A stretch of 64,000 nucleotides of DNA from Cyanobacteriota bacterium (GTDB lineage Bacteria > Cyanobacteriota > Cyanobacteriia > CACIAM-69d): the NCBI GenBank assembly GCA_022402445.1, contig JAKRSF010000006.1, positions 1-64,000 of the forward strand. The letters run 5' to 3'. Each line of letters begins with the position of its first letter. The first letter of the stretch is position 1. The position numbers and the translations under genes were made by a program. Below are positions 25,395 through 34,188 of the stretch, piece by piece. The notes beneath the pieces are model-generated. The model made no database searches and was not told the origin of the DNA. It saw nothing but the letters and a program-made list of their open reading frames with translations.

Positions 25395-25861
25395 GGGTTG
25401 CTGAGGATTTTTTGGACGATCTCCAGCCCCGACACCGCCTGCCAGCCAAACAGGCCCACAATCACCGTATTCAGACCGATGTGGGCATAGCGCGCCAGAT
25501 CGTTCCCCTTCTGCATCGCCGGAGCCAGCGCCGCCGACAGGGCGATCGTACCGGTCATCGCCAAACCCGCCAGCAGGTGCGGCCCCACGAACAGCTTTTG
25601 GTTATTGATATAGGTCGCCGTCATACCCCCCAGCGACCCCAGGACCATAATCGCCAGCACCAGCGACCCCACCTGGAAATGCTTGGTGGCAAACTTCCCC
25701 TTCACCAGGGTTTTCTTCTCCTCGCCCGTCGCCGTGCGGGTGCGGCGGGACTGCCAACCCAGATAGCCCGCATAGAGCGTCAGGGCCAGCAGAATCCACA
25801 TGGTGGCCGGATGGGCAAAGGTGACCACGGGTTTGAGGACATCGGGAATCACTAGGGCCAT
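25391..25861 (-). CDS. DUF4079 membrane protein
   Basis: A 156-residue membrane protein with four hydrophobic segments. Residues such as His at FAHPATMW and HLLAGLAMTG, and HIGLN near the end, resemble b-type-cytochrome-like four-helix proteins. The family is found mainly in cyanobacteria and plastids and has no settled function. GGAGAAGAG before the ATG at 25861 supports this start over the longer open frame. Its stop codon lies inside a dispersed hairpin repeat. Confidence 0.8.
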   Translation of the reverse strand: MALVIPDVLKPVVTFAHPATMWILLALTLYAGYLGWQSRRTRTATGEEKKTLVKGKFATKHFQVGSLVLAIMVLGSLGGMTATYINNQKLFVGPHLLAGLAMTGTIALSAALAPAMQKGNDLARYAHIGLNTVIVGLFGWQAVSGLEIVQKILSNP

Positions 25862-26008
25862 GGGTCTCTCTTCTCCTGTATGAGGTTGGGGGCGCAGCAG
25901 GGCCGGGTACGCCGACGATCGCCGCCCCTTCATAAAAGTTAAAGCAAAACCAGGGGGAATGGGCCGCGCCGCGATCGCCCCCGACTTTCCCAAGTTTTAA
26001 ATTACGCC

Positions 26009-26662
26009 CTAGGAACCGGGCACTAGCTCCGAGTTCAGTTCATTAAAGGACCGCAGGCGCAGCTCCGGCGACTCCTGGCGCGGCACCAGATCAAACACCT
26101 CCCGCAGGCGATCGTCCAGCTTCTCGTAGGGCACCTGGCCGATTTCATCGAGCACCACCTGACCGTTCTGGTCAAAAATCACCGTCTGGGGCACAAATCC
26201 CCGGTAATAGTGGGCTGGATCCGTTGGATCGTCCTTTTTCTCCGGCAGGAGCGCATCGGGCGAGATGGGCAAAATTTCCGCCGCCCGCCCGTAGAACGCC
26301 TGGAGCCGCGACACGGTGGAGGAAAACTGCTTGCAGTCGCTGCTGTCGTCCACGTAATACACCACGATCGCGGGGCGCTGGCGCGCAAAATTGTCCGCCA
26401 GGGTGGTGCGGGGCGGCACGAGGGACCCGTTGCCCGCATAGAGGGCGAAAATATTGCCATCGAAGCGATCGTCCGTCAGGGCCGCCTGGGCCGGAGCCAT
26501 CCCCGGCAACGCCCACAGGGCAACGCTCAGCAGCAGCCCCAGCAGTGCCGCCGCGATCGCCCGTCGTCCCCCCAATCCGGGTGGAACCATCGCCCCCCAG
26601 GGCCGGTCCAAAGGTTGCAGCGTCGGGATCGCCGTCCCAGGGGAAATCGGTGAAATAGCCAT
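26009..26662 (-). CDS. thylakoid membrane photosystem I accumulation factor
   Basis: A protein of up to 217 residues with a thioredoxin-like fold. A signal or anchor segment, AIAAALLGLLLSVALW, ends near APAQA. The mature part opens with ALTDDRFDGNIFALYAGNGS and continues with VYYVDDSSDCKQFSS and FVPQTVIFDQNGQVVLDEIG. These match a conserved cyanobacterial family annotated as needed for photosystem I accumulation. There is no CxxC, so redox exchange is unlikely. An ATG at 26590 directly before the signal peptide may be the true start. Confidence 0.8.
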   Translation of the reverse strand: MAISPISPGTAIPTLQPLDRPWGAMVPPGLGGRRAIAAALLGLLLSVALWALPGMAPAQAALTDDRFDGNIFALYAGNGSLVPPRTTLADNFARQRPAIVVYYVDDSSDCKQFSSTVSRLQAFYGRAAEILPISPDALLPEKKDDPTDPAHYYRGFVPQTVIFDQNGQVVLDEIGQVPYEKLDDRLREVFDLVPRQESPELRLRSFNELNSELVPGS

Positions 26663-26966
26663 CGTGATGATGAAAATGTCCTAGAAAAAGTACGGGGATG
26701 GATGGGGATTGAACGGGGGCCACTCGGCTTGCCATCCTATCGCGATCGCGCGCCCCCCGCTGGCCTTGCCCCCGCTGCCGCAAGCCCAAGGGCCGGTGTA
26801 CCATCGAAAAACCGGTGCATCGCGCCTGAGACGCCCTACGGCCCCCGGCCCAGCCCATCCGCGCCCCAGAGTCCCCTAGGCTGCCCCACCGCGATCGCCC
26901 CGCCCGTCCATTCATTTCAATCCATATCAATTCAACCCGTCACATCAGCCCCAGGGGACACAGGAG

Positions 26967-27950
26967 ATGGTTCGGTTCCGCATCCAGCCCGACAGCGAAA
27001 TTCCCGCCTCGAATCAACTGTTTAATCAAATTCGCTTCGCGATCGCCTCGCGCCAATTTCCACCCGGCCACCGCCTGCCCAGCACCCGCCAACTGGCCAT
27101 GGAAACGGGCCTGCACCGCAACACCGTCAGCAAGGTCTACCGCCAACTGGAGGACACGGGCCTCGTGGAAGCCCAGGCCGGGTCCGGCATCTACGTGCGT
27201 GCCCTGGGCCATGAGGGGGGCGCGAAACTGCGATCGCCCGTCTTCGACACCAACCCCGAAGCCTACGATCTTGTTAAGGAAAGCCTTGATCGCCTCCTGG
27301 AGGGGGGATGCAGCCTCTCGCAGGCGCGGGAACTGTTTTTGGGGGAAGTGGACTGGCGGCTGCGGTGCGGCGCGCGGGTCATCGTCACGGCCCCCCAGCA
27401 GGATCTCGGCGTCGGCGAAATCATGGCCTCGGAAATTGAACAGGCCCTGCAAATTCCCGTCCAACTGCTGCCCCTAGAGGAGCTGGCGGAAGCCCTAGAG
27501 CGCATGGCCTCCGCCACGGTGGTCACCAGCCGCTACTTCATCGGCGACGCGGAACGGATCGCCGCCCCCACCCGCGCCCGCGTGATCCCGGTGGACATTT
27601 ATGACTACGCCGAGGAAATCGAATTTGTGAAAAATCTGCCCGCCGGGAGCCGCATGGGCCTCGTCAGCATCAGTCCGGGCTGGCTGCGGGCGTCGGAGGT
27701 GATTGTCCACAGCTTCCGGGGGGATGAGCTGCTGGTGATGACCTCCCAGCCCAATGACCCGTACAAATTGGCGGCGATGGTCAAAACCGTGCGCTATGTG
27801 GGCTGCGATCGCGACAGTTTCCCCAAAGTAAAAGCGGCGGTGGCGGCGGCCCGGGAAGACATCATCCGCGCGCCCCAGGTGATCTGCTGCGAGAACTACA
27901 TCGGCAGCCAGTCGATGAATCTCCTGCGCCGGGAACTGGGGTTGACTTAA
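26967..27950 (+). CDS. GntR-family transcriptional regulator
   Basis: A 327-residue regulator. The N-terminal winged helix (about 1-75) has the standard LPSTRQLAMETGLHRNTVSK and QLEDTGLVEAQAGSGIYV. The C-terminal domain of about 220 residues is not an aminotransferase-like, FadR or UTRA domain that I can recognise. It includes alternating strands such as RVIVTAPQQDLGVGEIMASE and ends in ICCENYIGSQS. A periplasmic-binding-like effector fold is possible. Neighbouring genes give no clue to the target. Confidence 0.82.
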   Translation: MVRFRIQPDSEIPASNQLFNQIRFAIASRQFPPGHRLPSTRQLAMETGLHRNTVSKVYRQLEDTGLVEAQAGSGIYVRALGHEGGAKLRSPVFDTNPEAYDLVKESLDRLLEGGCSLSQARELFLGEVDWRLRCGARVIVTAPQQDLGVGEIMASEIEQALQIPVQLLPLEELAEALERMASATVVTSRYFIGDAERIAAPTRARVIPVDIYDYAEEIEFVKNLPAGSRMGLVSISPGWLRASEVIVHSFRGDELLVMTSQPNDPYKLAAMVKTVRYVGCDRDSFPKVKAAVAAAREDIIRAPQVICCENYIGSQSMNLLRRELGLT

Positions 27951-27973
27951 CGAAGCTTGACTCAACGGAGATT

Positions 27974-27995
27974 GGGGGCGATCGCGATCGCCCCC
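27974..27995. terminator. 22-bp palindrome built of two HIP1 octamers between convergent genes
   Basis: GGGGGCGATCG followed by CGATCGCCCCC forms a perfect 22-bp palindrome containing two overlapping GCGATCGC. It lies 23 bases after the GntR stop and 12 bases after the asparaginase stop. No strong T run follows, so it is a probable rather than proven terminator. Confidence 0.5.
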
Positions 27996-28007
27996 ACCCC
28001 TTAAACC

Positions 28008-28979
28008 CTAGGCGTGGCCCGTTTGCAGCCCGTCCGGTAGCTCCAGGGTGTCCCCGAGGCGATCGCCCGTGTGGTAGGCCGCCAGCAGCACCTCGCTGCA
28101 TTTGCCCCAGGCGATCGCACCGCGCCGATCGAGCCCAATGGCCCCCAGATCGCGATCGCGCAGCGCCGCCTCCGCCATGGACTTTTCAAACGCCGCCGCC
28201 AACGGCAGCCCATCCCCCGTACGGATCACGATCTTGGCCGCCAGACATTCGTCAATGATGTCTTCGCCGATGCCCGTGCAGCTCACCCCCGCGATCTCCG
28301 TCGCATAGTTGCCCGCCGGCATGGCCGAATCACTCACCCGGCCAATGCGCTCAAAGCCTTTACCGCCCGTGGACGTGCCCGCCGCAATGCGCCCCTCGCC
28401 ATCGAGCACCACCACGCCGATCGTGCCGCGCCCCGCCTCCGGATCGTCCGCCGTCGGTTCTGCCGTCGCTTCTTCCCCGAATTCCGCAATGGTCGAAGCC
28501 ATGCGCCGCTGGAAATCCGTCTTGCGATCGCTCAGCCATTCCTGAAGCCGCAGATCCGTCAAGGGGTTATGGATCGGCAGGGCCAACTCCCGCGCCAACT
28601 CCGCCGTCCCCACATCCGACAGCACGCGATCGCGCTGCCCCTGCAAAAACGCCGCCACCTCAATGGGATTTTTGATGCGCGAGCCATTGATCGTGCCGCT
28701 AAAGCGCTGGGCCGCCCCATCCATCAGGGCCGCGCTCATGCGAATCTGCCCGTCCGATTGCAGCACCGACCCCGTACCCGCATTAAACCGGGGCTCATCT
28801 TCGAGCAGGCGACAGCCTAGGATCACCGCCTCCGTCGCCGTGCCGCCCCCCATTACGCAGCCATAAACCTGCTCCACAATGCCATAGAGCAACCGGCGCA
28901 CCGCCTCGACGCCCCCCTTGCCCTGGAGCGAACTGCCCGCCCCCCCATGAATAATCACCTTCGGTGTCGTGGTGCCCAT
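28008..28979 (-). CDS. isoaspartyl peptidase/L-asparaginase (plant type)
   Basis: A 323-residue N-terminal-nucleophile hydrolase starting at MGTTTPKVIIHGGAG. The precursor should cut itself before Thr186 in GRGTIGVVVLD, creating the catalytic threonine. The conserved INGSRIKNPI and AAGTSTGG segments are present. Such enzymes remove beta-aspartyl dipeptides and hydrolyse asparagine. Cyanobacteria may use them to process isoaspartyl peptides and cyanophycin breakdown products. The frame continues 21 codons upstream without homology. Confidence 0.92.
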   Translation of the reverse strand: MGTTTPKVIIHGGAGSSLQGKGGVEAVRRLLYGIVEQVYGCVMGGGTATEAVILGCRLLEDEPRFNAGTGSVLQSDGQIRMSAALMDGAAQRFSGTINGSRIKNPIEVAAFLQGQRDRVLSDVGTAELARELALPIHNPLTDLRLQEWLSDRKTDFQRRMASTIAEFGEEATAEPTADDPEAGRGTIGVVVLDGEGRIAAGTSTGGKGFERIGRVSDSAMPAGNYATEIAGVSCTGIGEDIIDECLAAKIVIRTGDGLPLAAAFEKSMAEAALRDRDLGAIGLDRRGAIAWGKCSEVLLAAYHTGDRLGDTLELPDGLQTGHA

Positions 28980-29208
28980 GGTCACCTCATCCCCTGCCTG
29001 CAAGCGTTGGTATGTGCAAAAGCCTGCAAGATGGTACTGCAAAATTAGCCCGCCCCTAACGGTCCCTAGGGCCGCGATCGCGCCGGATAGCTAAGGTGGT
29101 GCAGGCGCAGCGGCTAGGTCAACGGAGGAGGACCCAGGGCTAGATGGCAGTGGGCGCTACTGAACGAATTGGACGAATTGAATCACCGAACGACCCGAAC
29201 TGTCCGAC

Positions 29209-29493
29209 CTATTGGAGAGCCGCCAAATCGAAATTGCAATGTTCGACCAGGTAGCACGCGGCCCGGAACCGCAGGGCCACCAACTGGTCATAGACCGGAT
29301 TGAGCTTACATAGGGGCGGAATGCGCATCAGCACGCGATCGCCCCACTTGAAGGTCCGTTCAAAGGGGCATTGCCCCGGAATCAGGCGATAGACCAGGCG
29401 CGCCTGCTGGGGACTGGTCATTTCAATCGCATCGAGCCACTGTTTCAAAGGATTAAGCTGTTCTTCAAGCCACTGTGCAAACCACTTCAGCAT
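29209..29493 (-). CDS. Mo-dependent nitrogenase C-terminal domain-like protein
   Basis: A 94-residue protein matching the Mo-nitro_C family in pattern: LVYRLIPGQCPFER and IPPLCKLNPVYDQLVALRFRAACYL. Despite the family name it is not a nitrogenase subunit, and no nif genes are seen in this window. The family is common in cyanobacteria, often as short stand-alone proteins of unknown role. Its ATG overlaps the stop codon of a small upstream reading frame (29487-29624), suggesting coupled translation. Confidence 0.8.
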   Translation of the reverse strand: MLKWFAQWLEEQLNPLKQWLDAIEMTSPQQARLVYRLIPGQCPFERTFKWGDRVLMRIPPLCKLNPVYDQLVALRFRAACYLVEHCNFDLAALQ

Positions 29494-29624
29494 GGGCTGA
29501 CGGTACCTCGCTTGAGGGAATAGGGGAACTGCGATTCGCCGCTGGCCATCACCAGGGGCATCAATAACAAACCGGTCAAAACGAATACAGCAACAGCAAG
29601 CACATTCACCCAGGACGTACCCAT
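29487..29624 (-). CDS. possible small membrane peptide overlapping the next gene
   Basis: A 45-residue frame beginning MGTSWVNVLAVAVFVLTG, with one clear membrane span and a polar tail ending KRGTVSPC. Its TGA overlaps the ATG of the Mo-nitro_C-like gene (ATGCTGA). A GTG further upstream could lengthen it. There is no recognised homologue and no strong ribosome site, so it is tentative. Confidence 0.4.
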   Translation of the reverse strand: MGTSWVNVLAVAVFVLTGLLLMPLVMASGESQFPYSLKRGTVSPC

Positions 29625-30629
29625 CCAGGGCACAGTGATCAGGAGCGCCGCGGCCACTCCGGGAACCTAGTCCATCTCTAGGCTAGGAAACTCCCCCAAA
29701 AAGTTTGTAAAGAAACAAACAAGATTGGCGATCGCGTTCATCAAGCTTGTGTAAAGCCCAGATCGCCAGGGCGATCGCCGCGCCTTGGCCACCGATCCGA
29801 GGGGGCAATTGGAGCCACCGCCACTTCCAGGGGGCATTTCACCACGGCAATCAAAAGCAATCTCACTCAACAACTGCCGTCGGCGGACACCATCGCCTAG
29901 CCCACCGCTCTCCATATCCAAATACAAGAATGCTTTTGGAAATCAGCTTCAATGGCACGCGACAATGATCGACTTTCTTGTCTTCCTAGACATACCAATA
30001 ACCTCTCCACATCTGTCATCGTCATCACCCAAGATTAGTCCAGGCAAGTTCTTAGAATTTCACCCTTTGTGTCGCTTGGACGATTGGCTTCAGTCTAGGG
30101 CAACCATCGCCTCACCGGCCACCTTTTACTGGACAAAATGGGCTCAGATTAGCGAAGGTTTTATATAAGCTATGCTTATTGCTGTAAGGGTTGCTCCATG
30201 TCCCCAACTTACTCCCCCGTTGCGGCTGGGGTTTGGTGGTCCGTTTCTGGTATATTCCTTTCCCCGTGGGCGGTCAGTGCGATCGCGGCTCCGGCCATCC
30301 CACCCCCGAGTTCCCCCAGCGATCGCCCCGTAGGCGAAAAATTCGGCCATGACAAGCTATAAGATTTGATTATTGAGCGTCTCAGTAAATTTGAAACCCC
30401 CCGACGCCCTAAAAGTCCTTAAGCGCCTAGATATTGCCTAGACTTAGGGAGATGCTCCTTGCTCAAAACATCGGCTTATCCCTAGTCCCTGAGCCCCGCG
30501 CCATCTACGATCCGTCAGTTGCCCTGGAGTCACCGCCCCCATCAGGTCGGTGGATGTTCAGCATCCGGGCTGCGGCGGTTGGCAAAGGCGATCGTTGACG
30601 ATCCACATCATCGACCTGGAGTGAATACC
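29625..30629. other. gene-poor, AT-richer region
   Basis: About 1 kb without a firm gene. The inverted repeat GTTTGT/ACAAAC lies at 29703-29720, upstream of the minus-strand pair. A 54-residue plus-strand frame at 30198-30362 (MSPTYSPVAAGVWWSVSGIF onward) has a signal-peptide-like start and a Pro/Ser-rich remainder; it has no strong ribosome site and is not listed as a gene. Other open frames look random. Confidence 0.4.
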
Positions 30630-30872
30630 ATGGGTAAATTTGAATCGCCGCAAACGCAGTCAAAATTAGGTGCAGATGAGGGATGGGCTGTGCAAATTTA
30701 CAGCAGAAATCGCCGTCTACTCTGCGTGTTAGAACCCTCCCACGGTTGGGTATTTTTGATTGGCTGCGGAGTTGGGCTACTGCTGGCGATTGTTTGGTTC
30801 AATATTGCCCGCCACAGCACCCCCCTAGTGCCGACCTCCCCAACCGAGTCACCAATTTTGCAGGTGGACTGA
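30630..30872 (+). CDS. small single-pass membrane protein, unknown
   Basis: An 80-residue protein with a polar N-terminus (about 1-37), one membrane span WVFLIGCGVGLLLAIVWF (about 40-58) and a short Pro/Ser/Thr tail. A GGAG about 10 bases upstream supports the ATG at 30630 rather than the longer open frame from 30519. No family is recognised. It lies in a gene-poor stretch upstream of sbtA and may be unrelated to it. Confidence 0.5.
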   Translation: MGKFESPQTQSKLGADEGWAVQIYSRNRRLLCVLEPSHGWVFLIGCGVGLLLAIVWFNIARHSTPLVPTSPTESPILQVD

Positions 30873-31265
30873 GGGGCGGGAGGCAACCGATGGTGTCCAT
30901 GCCCCCTCCTGAAGTGATGCGATCGATAACTCTCCCTAATCTCCATTCCCCTTCCCATCCATTCGGCCAACGGATCCCACCCATCCAGGGGATTGATCAA
31001 TGGCATGAATGGGCGTCATGGCTGCGCGATCGCGGCATCAAGCACCCTTGATCCTAGAGATTTCGGGTTTGCTGTGGTCGAAAAAGGCCGCGATCGCCAC
31101 CCATATGGCCGCAGGAACATTAAATAAAAAAACTAAAAGAAAAACTTATCTGTCAGATTGAACATTGCGTTTCAACTCCGGGCCAGGTTACGAAAAAATC
31201 CCAGCACTTCAGGATAAACTGAGTCCCGTAGAGGTTCGAGGCCCAGTCGGCCCTTACTGATACAA
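30873..31265. other. sbtA upstream regulatory region
   Basis: No gene is supported here. An A-rich block at about 31115-31150 is followed by the inverted repeat TTGAA-N8-TTCAA (31158-31175), of the size seen for LysR-type regulators such as CmpR or NdhR/CcmR. Neither consensus matches fully. The region joins directly to the structured leader listed next. Confidence 0.4.
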
Positions 31266-31384
31266 GGCACTGGGGGACCGTAGCCCCCTTCGGAACCGCC
31301 CAGGGATCGATCCGTCATTCCCGGCGATTCCGCTAACCAAGTCCCGCGCAAGTACAGTGCCCCCAGGGCAGTCTCTTGCCCTGG
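31266..31384 (+). promoter_or_regulatory. structured sbtA leader, possible riboswitch or attenuator
   Basis: Competing pairings are visible. GGCACTG (31266-31272) can pair with CAGTGCC (31355-31361), and CTGGGGG (31270-31276) with CCCCCAG (31360-31366). Alternatively CCAGGGCA (31363-31370) pairs with TGCCCTGG (31377-31384). The last hairpin is followed after about 10 bases by a T-rich stretch. GGGGGACC (31272-31279) and CCGCTAACC (31330-31338) recall pieces of the c-di-AMP (ydaO) riboswitch, but the full consensus is not met by eye. Confidence 0.4.
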
Positions 31385-31451
31385 CCGACCTCAATTTTTC
31401 TCACTTTTCATAGTTATTGCTCCCCGTCAGGGGAAGCGGAGGGAGGTGTCC

Positions 31452-32516
31452 GTGGATTTCTTGACCCTTTTCTTAAAGGACTTTGTTGGCCAGTTGCAAT
31501 CGCCGACCTTGGGTTTTCTCATCGGTGGGATGGTCATTGCTGCCCTGGGTAGCGAATTGGTGATTCCAGAGGCGATTTGCACCATCATCGTCTTCATGCT
31601 GTTGACCAAAATCGGTCTAACCGGTGGGATTGCAATTCGTAATTCCAACCTGACCGAGATGGTTTTGCCCATCGTCTTTGCGGCCTGTGTAGGGATTTTG
31701 GTGGTCTTTATCGCGCGTTTTACATTGGCTAAATTGCCAAAGGTCAAAACCGTTGATGCGATCGCAACGGGCGGTTTGTTTGGGGCAGTCAGCGGCTCCA
31801 CCATGGCCGCAGCCTTGACCCTGCTGGAGGAACAAAACATTCAATACGAAGCATGGGCGGGCGCACTTTATCCATTCATGGATATCCCGGCGCTGGTCAC
31901 GGCAATTGTTGTGGCGAATATTTACCTCAACAAGAAAAAGCGCAGTGCCGCTGCCCTTTCGCAAGAGCCCCCCAGCACCCGTCAGGAATATCGCGATCAG
32001 CAGCAGGGTAATAGCAAGGTCAAAATCTGGCCGATCGTCGAGGAAAGCCTGCGCGGGCCTGCCCTGTCCGCCATGCTGCTCGGTCTGGCCCTGGGGATTC
32101 TCACCAAGCCGGAAAGCGTCTATGAAAACTTCTTCGATCCGGCTTTCCGGGGATTGCTTTCAATCCTAATGCTGGTGATGGGGATGGAGGCTTGGTCGCG
32201 GATTGGTGAACTGCGCAAGGTTGCCCAATGGTACGTTGTTTACAGTGTGGTGGCTCCGTTCTTGCATGGGTTGATTGCCTTTGGTCTGGGCATGATTGCT
32301 CACTACACGATGAACTTCAGCATGGGCGGCGTGGTTATTTTGGCGGTCATTGCGTCCTCTAGCTCGGACATTTCGGGTCCGCCCACGTTGCGGGCTGGCA
32401 TTCCATCCGCTAACCCTTCCGCGTATATTGGTGCTTCCACGGCCGTCGGTACGCCGGTCGCGATCGGCCTGTGCATTCCGTTCTTTATTGGGCTGGCCCA
32501 GGCAATTGGTGGCTAA
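31452..32516 (+). CDS. sbtA: sodium-dependent bicarbonate transporter SbtA
   Basis: A 354-residue plasma-membrane Na+/HCO3- symporter of the CO2-concentrating mechanism. It matches the family end to end: QSPTLGFLIGGMVIAALGS, RNSNLTEMVLP, TGGLFGAVSGSTMAAALTLL, then SSSDISGPPTLRAGIPSANP. The start is GTG 31452 (MDFLTLFLKDF), which aligns with other SbtA N-termini and sits 5-6 bases after GGAGG; the GTG at 31446 would touch the ribosome site. The cytoplasmic loop near residues 165-195 is shorter than in Synechocystis. sbtB follows downstream. Low-carbon induction is expected. Confidence 0.96.
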   Translation: MDFLTLFLKDFVGQLQSPTLGFLIGGMVIAALGSELVIPEAICTIIVFMLLTKIGLTGGIAIRNSNLTEMVLPIVFAACVGILVVFIARFTLAKLPKVKTVDAIATGGLFGAVSGSTMAAALTLLEEQNIQYEAWAGALYPFMDIPALVTAIVVANIYLNKKKRSAAALSQEPPSTRQEYRDQQQGNSKVKIWPIVEESLRGPALSAMLLGLALGILTKPESVYENFFDPAFRGLLSILMLVMGMEAWSRIGELRKVAQWYVVYSVVAPFLHGLIAFGLGMIAHYTMNFSMGGVVILAVIASSSSDISGPPTLRAGIPSANPSAYIGASTAVGTPVAIGLCIPFFIGLAQAIGG

Positions 32517-32534
32517 TTAGCCCGAGTAGGTGGG

Positions 32535-32566
32535 GTCTGTCGTTGATCTCTAATGGCCCGACAGAC
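32535..32566 (+). promoter_or_regulatory. sbtA-sbtB intergenic hairpin
   Basis: GTCTGTCG (32535-32542) pairs with CGACAGAC (32559-32566) across a 16-base loop. There is no T run, so it may stabilise or process the mRNA, or lower read-through to sbtB, rather than terminate. Confidence 0.5.
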
Positions 32567-32593
32567 TCGTTAGATTAGTGAAAAAAGAGGTAA

Positions 32594-32932
<339 letters not shown>

Positions 32933-32957
32933 GTTGCCATAATGCAGATCTTTAGAA

Positions 32958-32981
32958 GCCGGGGCATGACCCCGGTTTTTT
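32958..32981 (+). terminator. terminator of the sbtA-sbtB operon
   Basis: CCGGGG (32958-32963) and CCCCGG (32969-32974) form a perfect stem with a 5-base loop, followed directly by seven T. It lies 26 bases after the sbtB stop codon. Confidence 0.9.
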
Positions 32982-33348
32982 TGGGCCTGTGGCGCGATCG
33001 CCGTCTATGGGTAGATCCGATCGCGGACGAAATGGCGACGCTTTGTCCCACAAACTTTTCAGACCAAATATTCCAGTCTTGCTGGGGAATACTGCAACGG
33101 AAGGCCCGATAAGTATCTTGGATTACCGGAAGATCAATGGAAGCCACATCCAGTTTTTCAGGTGTCCTCCCAGCCCCACACTTTTGTATCAAGACTCGTA
33201 TTCTGAAATTAGTGTGTAACAGAAGGCTGAATCGACCAAAGCAACCATTGGCTTCTGCCTCTGGAGATTGACTTTAACCAATCACATCGGCAAGCAATGG
33301 CGCTGCACGGCCCAATTCATCAATCGTCGAAAATGGGGAGCAATCTCA
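32982..33348. other. intergenic region with no supported gene
   Basis: Open frames exist on both strands (for example minus 32929-33192) but show no family signature, ribosome site or plausible start. A decayed gene is possible. No repeat or RNA is seen. Confidence 0.35.
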
Positions 33349-33654
33349 ATGAATCTGCGCAAAGCCGCACTGGTGACTGTCAGTGGTTTGATCGTTGTCA
33401 CCATGGCACCCAATGCCAATGCTCAGCAGGGTAATAATTCGTTTACGGGAACCGTGCAGCGGGTATGGGAAGACGGCTTTCGACTGAATACGGGTAATCG
33501 CACTATCCGGGTTGATTCCTGGGACCTTTGCGGTGACGCTACCGCAAGGTATATCAATGTGGGGGATCAACTAACAGTTACGGGTGAATTCGAGTGGGGT
33601 GAATTTGACGCCATGTCCATCACCCGCCCAGATGGCGAGGCGGCCTGTTCCTAG
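33349..33654 (+). CDS. small secreted protein, OB-fold-like
   Basis: A 101-residue protein with a clear signal peptide, MNLRKAALVTVSGLIVVTMA, cut after NANA. The mature part, about 75 residues, is rich in beta strands: SFTGTVQRVWEDGFRLNTGN, IRVDSWDLC and GDQLTVTGEFEW. This looks like a bacterial OB-fold (BOF/YdeI-like) or NirD-like domain. Two cysteines in the mature part may form a disulfide. GGGGAG precedes the ATG at good spacing. No function is known; the neighbours are SbtB and NdhS. Confidence 0.72.
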   Translation: MNLRKAALVTVSGLIVVTMAPNANAQQGNNSFTGTVQRVWEDGFRLNTGNRTIRVDSWDLCGDATARYINVGDQLTVTGEFEWGEFDAMSITRPDGEAACS

Positions 33655-33762
33655 GAAGATCGTGCGCGGTTATTATCGACCTAGCAACGCCAGCATGGGC
33701 TCTGTCAATGGTGGCCCCTGGCTTGTCCGCGAAGTAATTGCCTAGGAAAAGGTTTGGGTTAG

Positions 33763-33804
33763 GCCGTTGGTGACCAGGGTGTTGAGCCCATGGTGACCAA
33801 CGGC
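33763..33804. repeat. 14-bp inverted repeat downstream of the secreted-protein gene
   Basis: GCCGTTGGTGACCA (33763-33776) and TGGTGACCAACGGC (33791-33804) pair with one mismatch across a 14-base loop. No adjacent T run is present. It lies between two convergent genes and may stabilise 3' ends. Confidence 0.6.
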
Positions 33805-33880
33805 TAGCGTGTTTTGTCAGTCAGTTTGTCCTAGGGCAGGGCTGTGAACTAGGGGCGATCGCGATCGCGGCGCAGTCCCC

Positions 33881-34120
33881 CTACTTTTTCTGGCGACCCG
33901 CCGTCGCATCCACCGCCTGAATTTCCGACAGCCGGAACGTCACCAGCTTGTCCCAATTGCCCCCTTCAAACAGCACCGCAGCTTTCCCATCGCTCACCCG
34001 CTGGACAAGCCCCTGATAGCCGTAGTAGATGTCGGCTGCATTCGTCACACAAACGGCGGAACCCGGCAGAATTGGCATGGTTGTGGCGTCATCAAGAACA
34101 CGAAACGGCCCCCTAACCAT
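33881..34120 (-). CDS. ndhS: NDH-1 subunit NdhS
   Basis: A 79-residue stromal/cytoplasmic subunit with an SH3-like fold that forms part of the ferredoxin-docking site of NDH-1. The strongly conserved run [20 protein letters not shown] is present, followed by [20 protein letters not shown] 11 bases upstream supports ATG 34120; the internal ATG at 34078 aligns with shorter homologues. It is needed for ferredoxin-dependent cyclic electron flow in cyanobacteria and chloroplasts. Confidence 0.92.
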   Translation of the reverse strand: MVRGPFRVLDDATTMPILPGSAVCVTNAADIYYGYQGLVQRVSDGKAAVLFEGGNWDKLVTFRLSEIQAVDATAGRQKK

Positions 34121-34188
34121 AGCAATTTCGACTCCCTTGGGAAATTCCCCAGGCCCCTTGAAGCGCGATCGCCCCCCAACCCCAACGA

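Noticed and set aside
29209-29493. Reading the Mo-nitro_C-like gene as evidence of nitrogen fixation
   Set aside because: Only a short stand-alone domain is present and no nif, nifHDK or cofactor gene is seen. The family is common in cyanobacteria.
29785-30168. 127-residue plus-strand frame in the gene-poor region
   Set aside because: No ribosome site, mixed composition, no conserved segment; probably chance in DNA with few stops.
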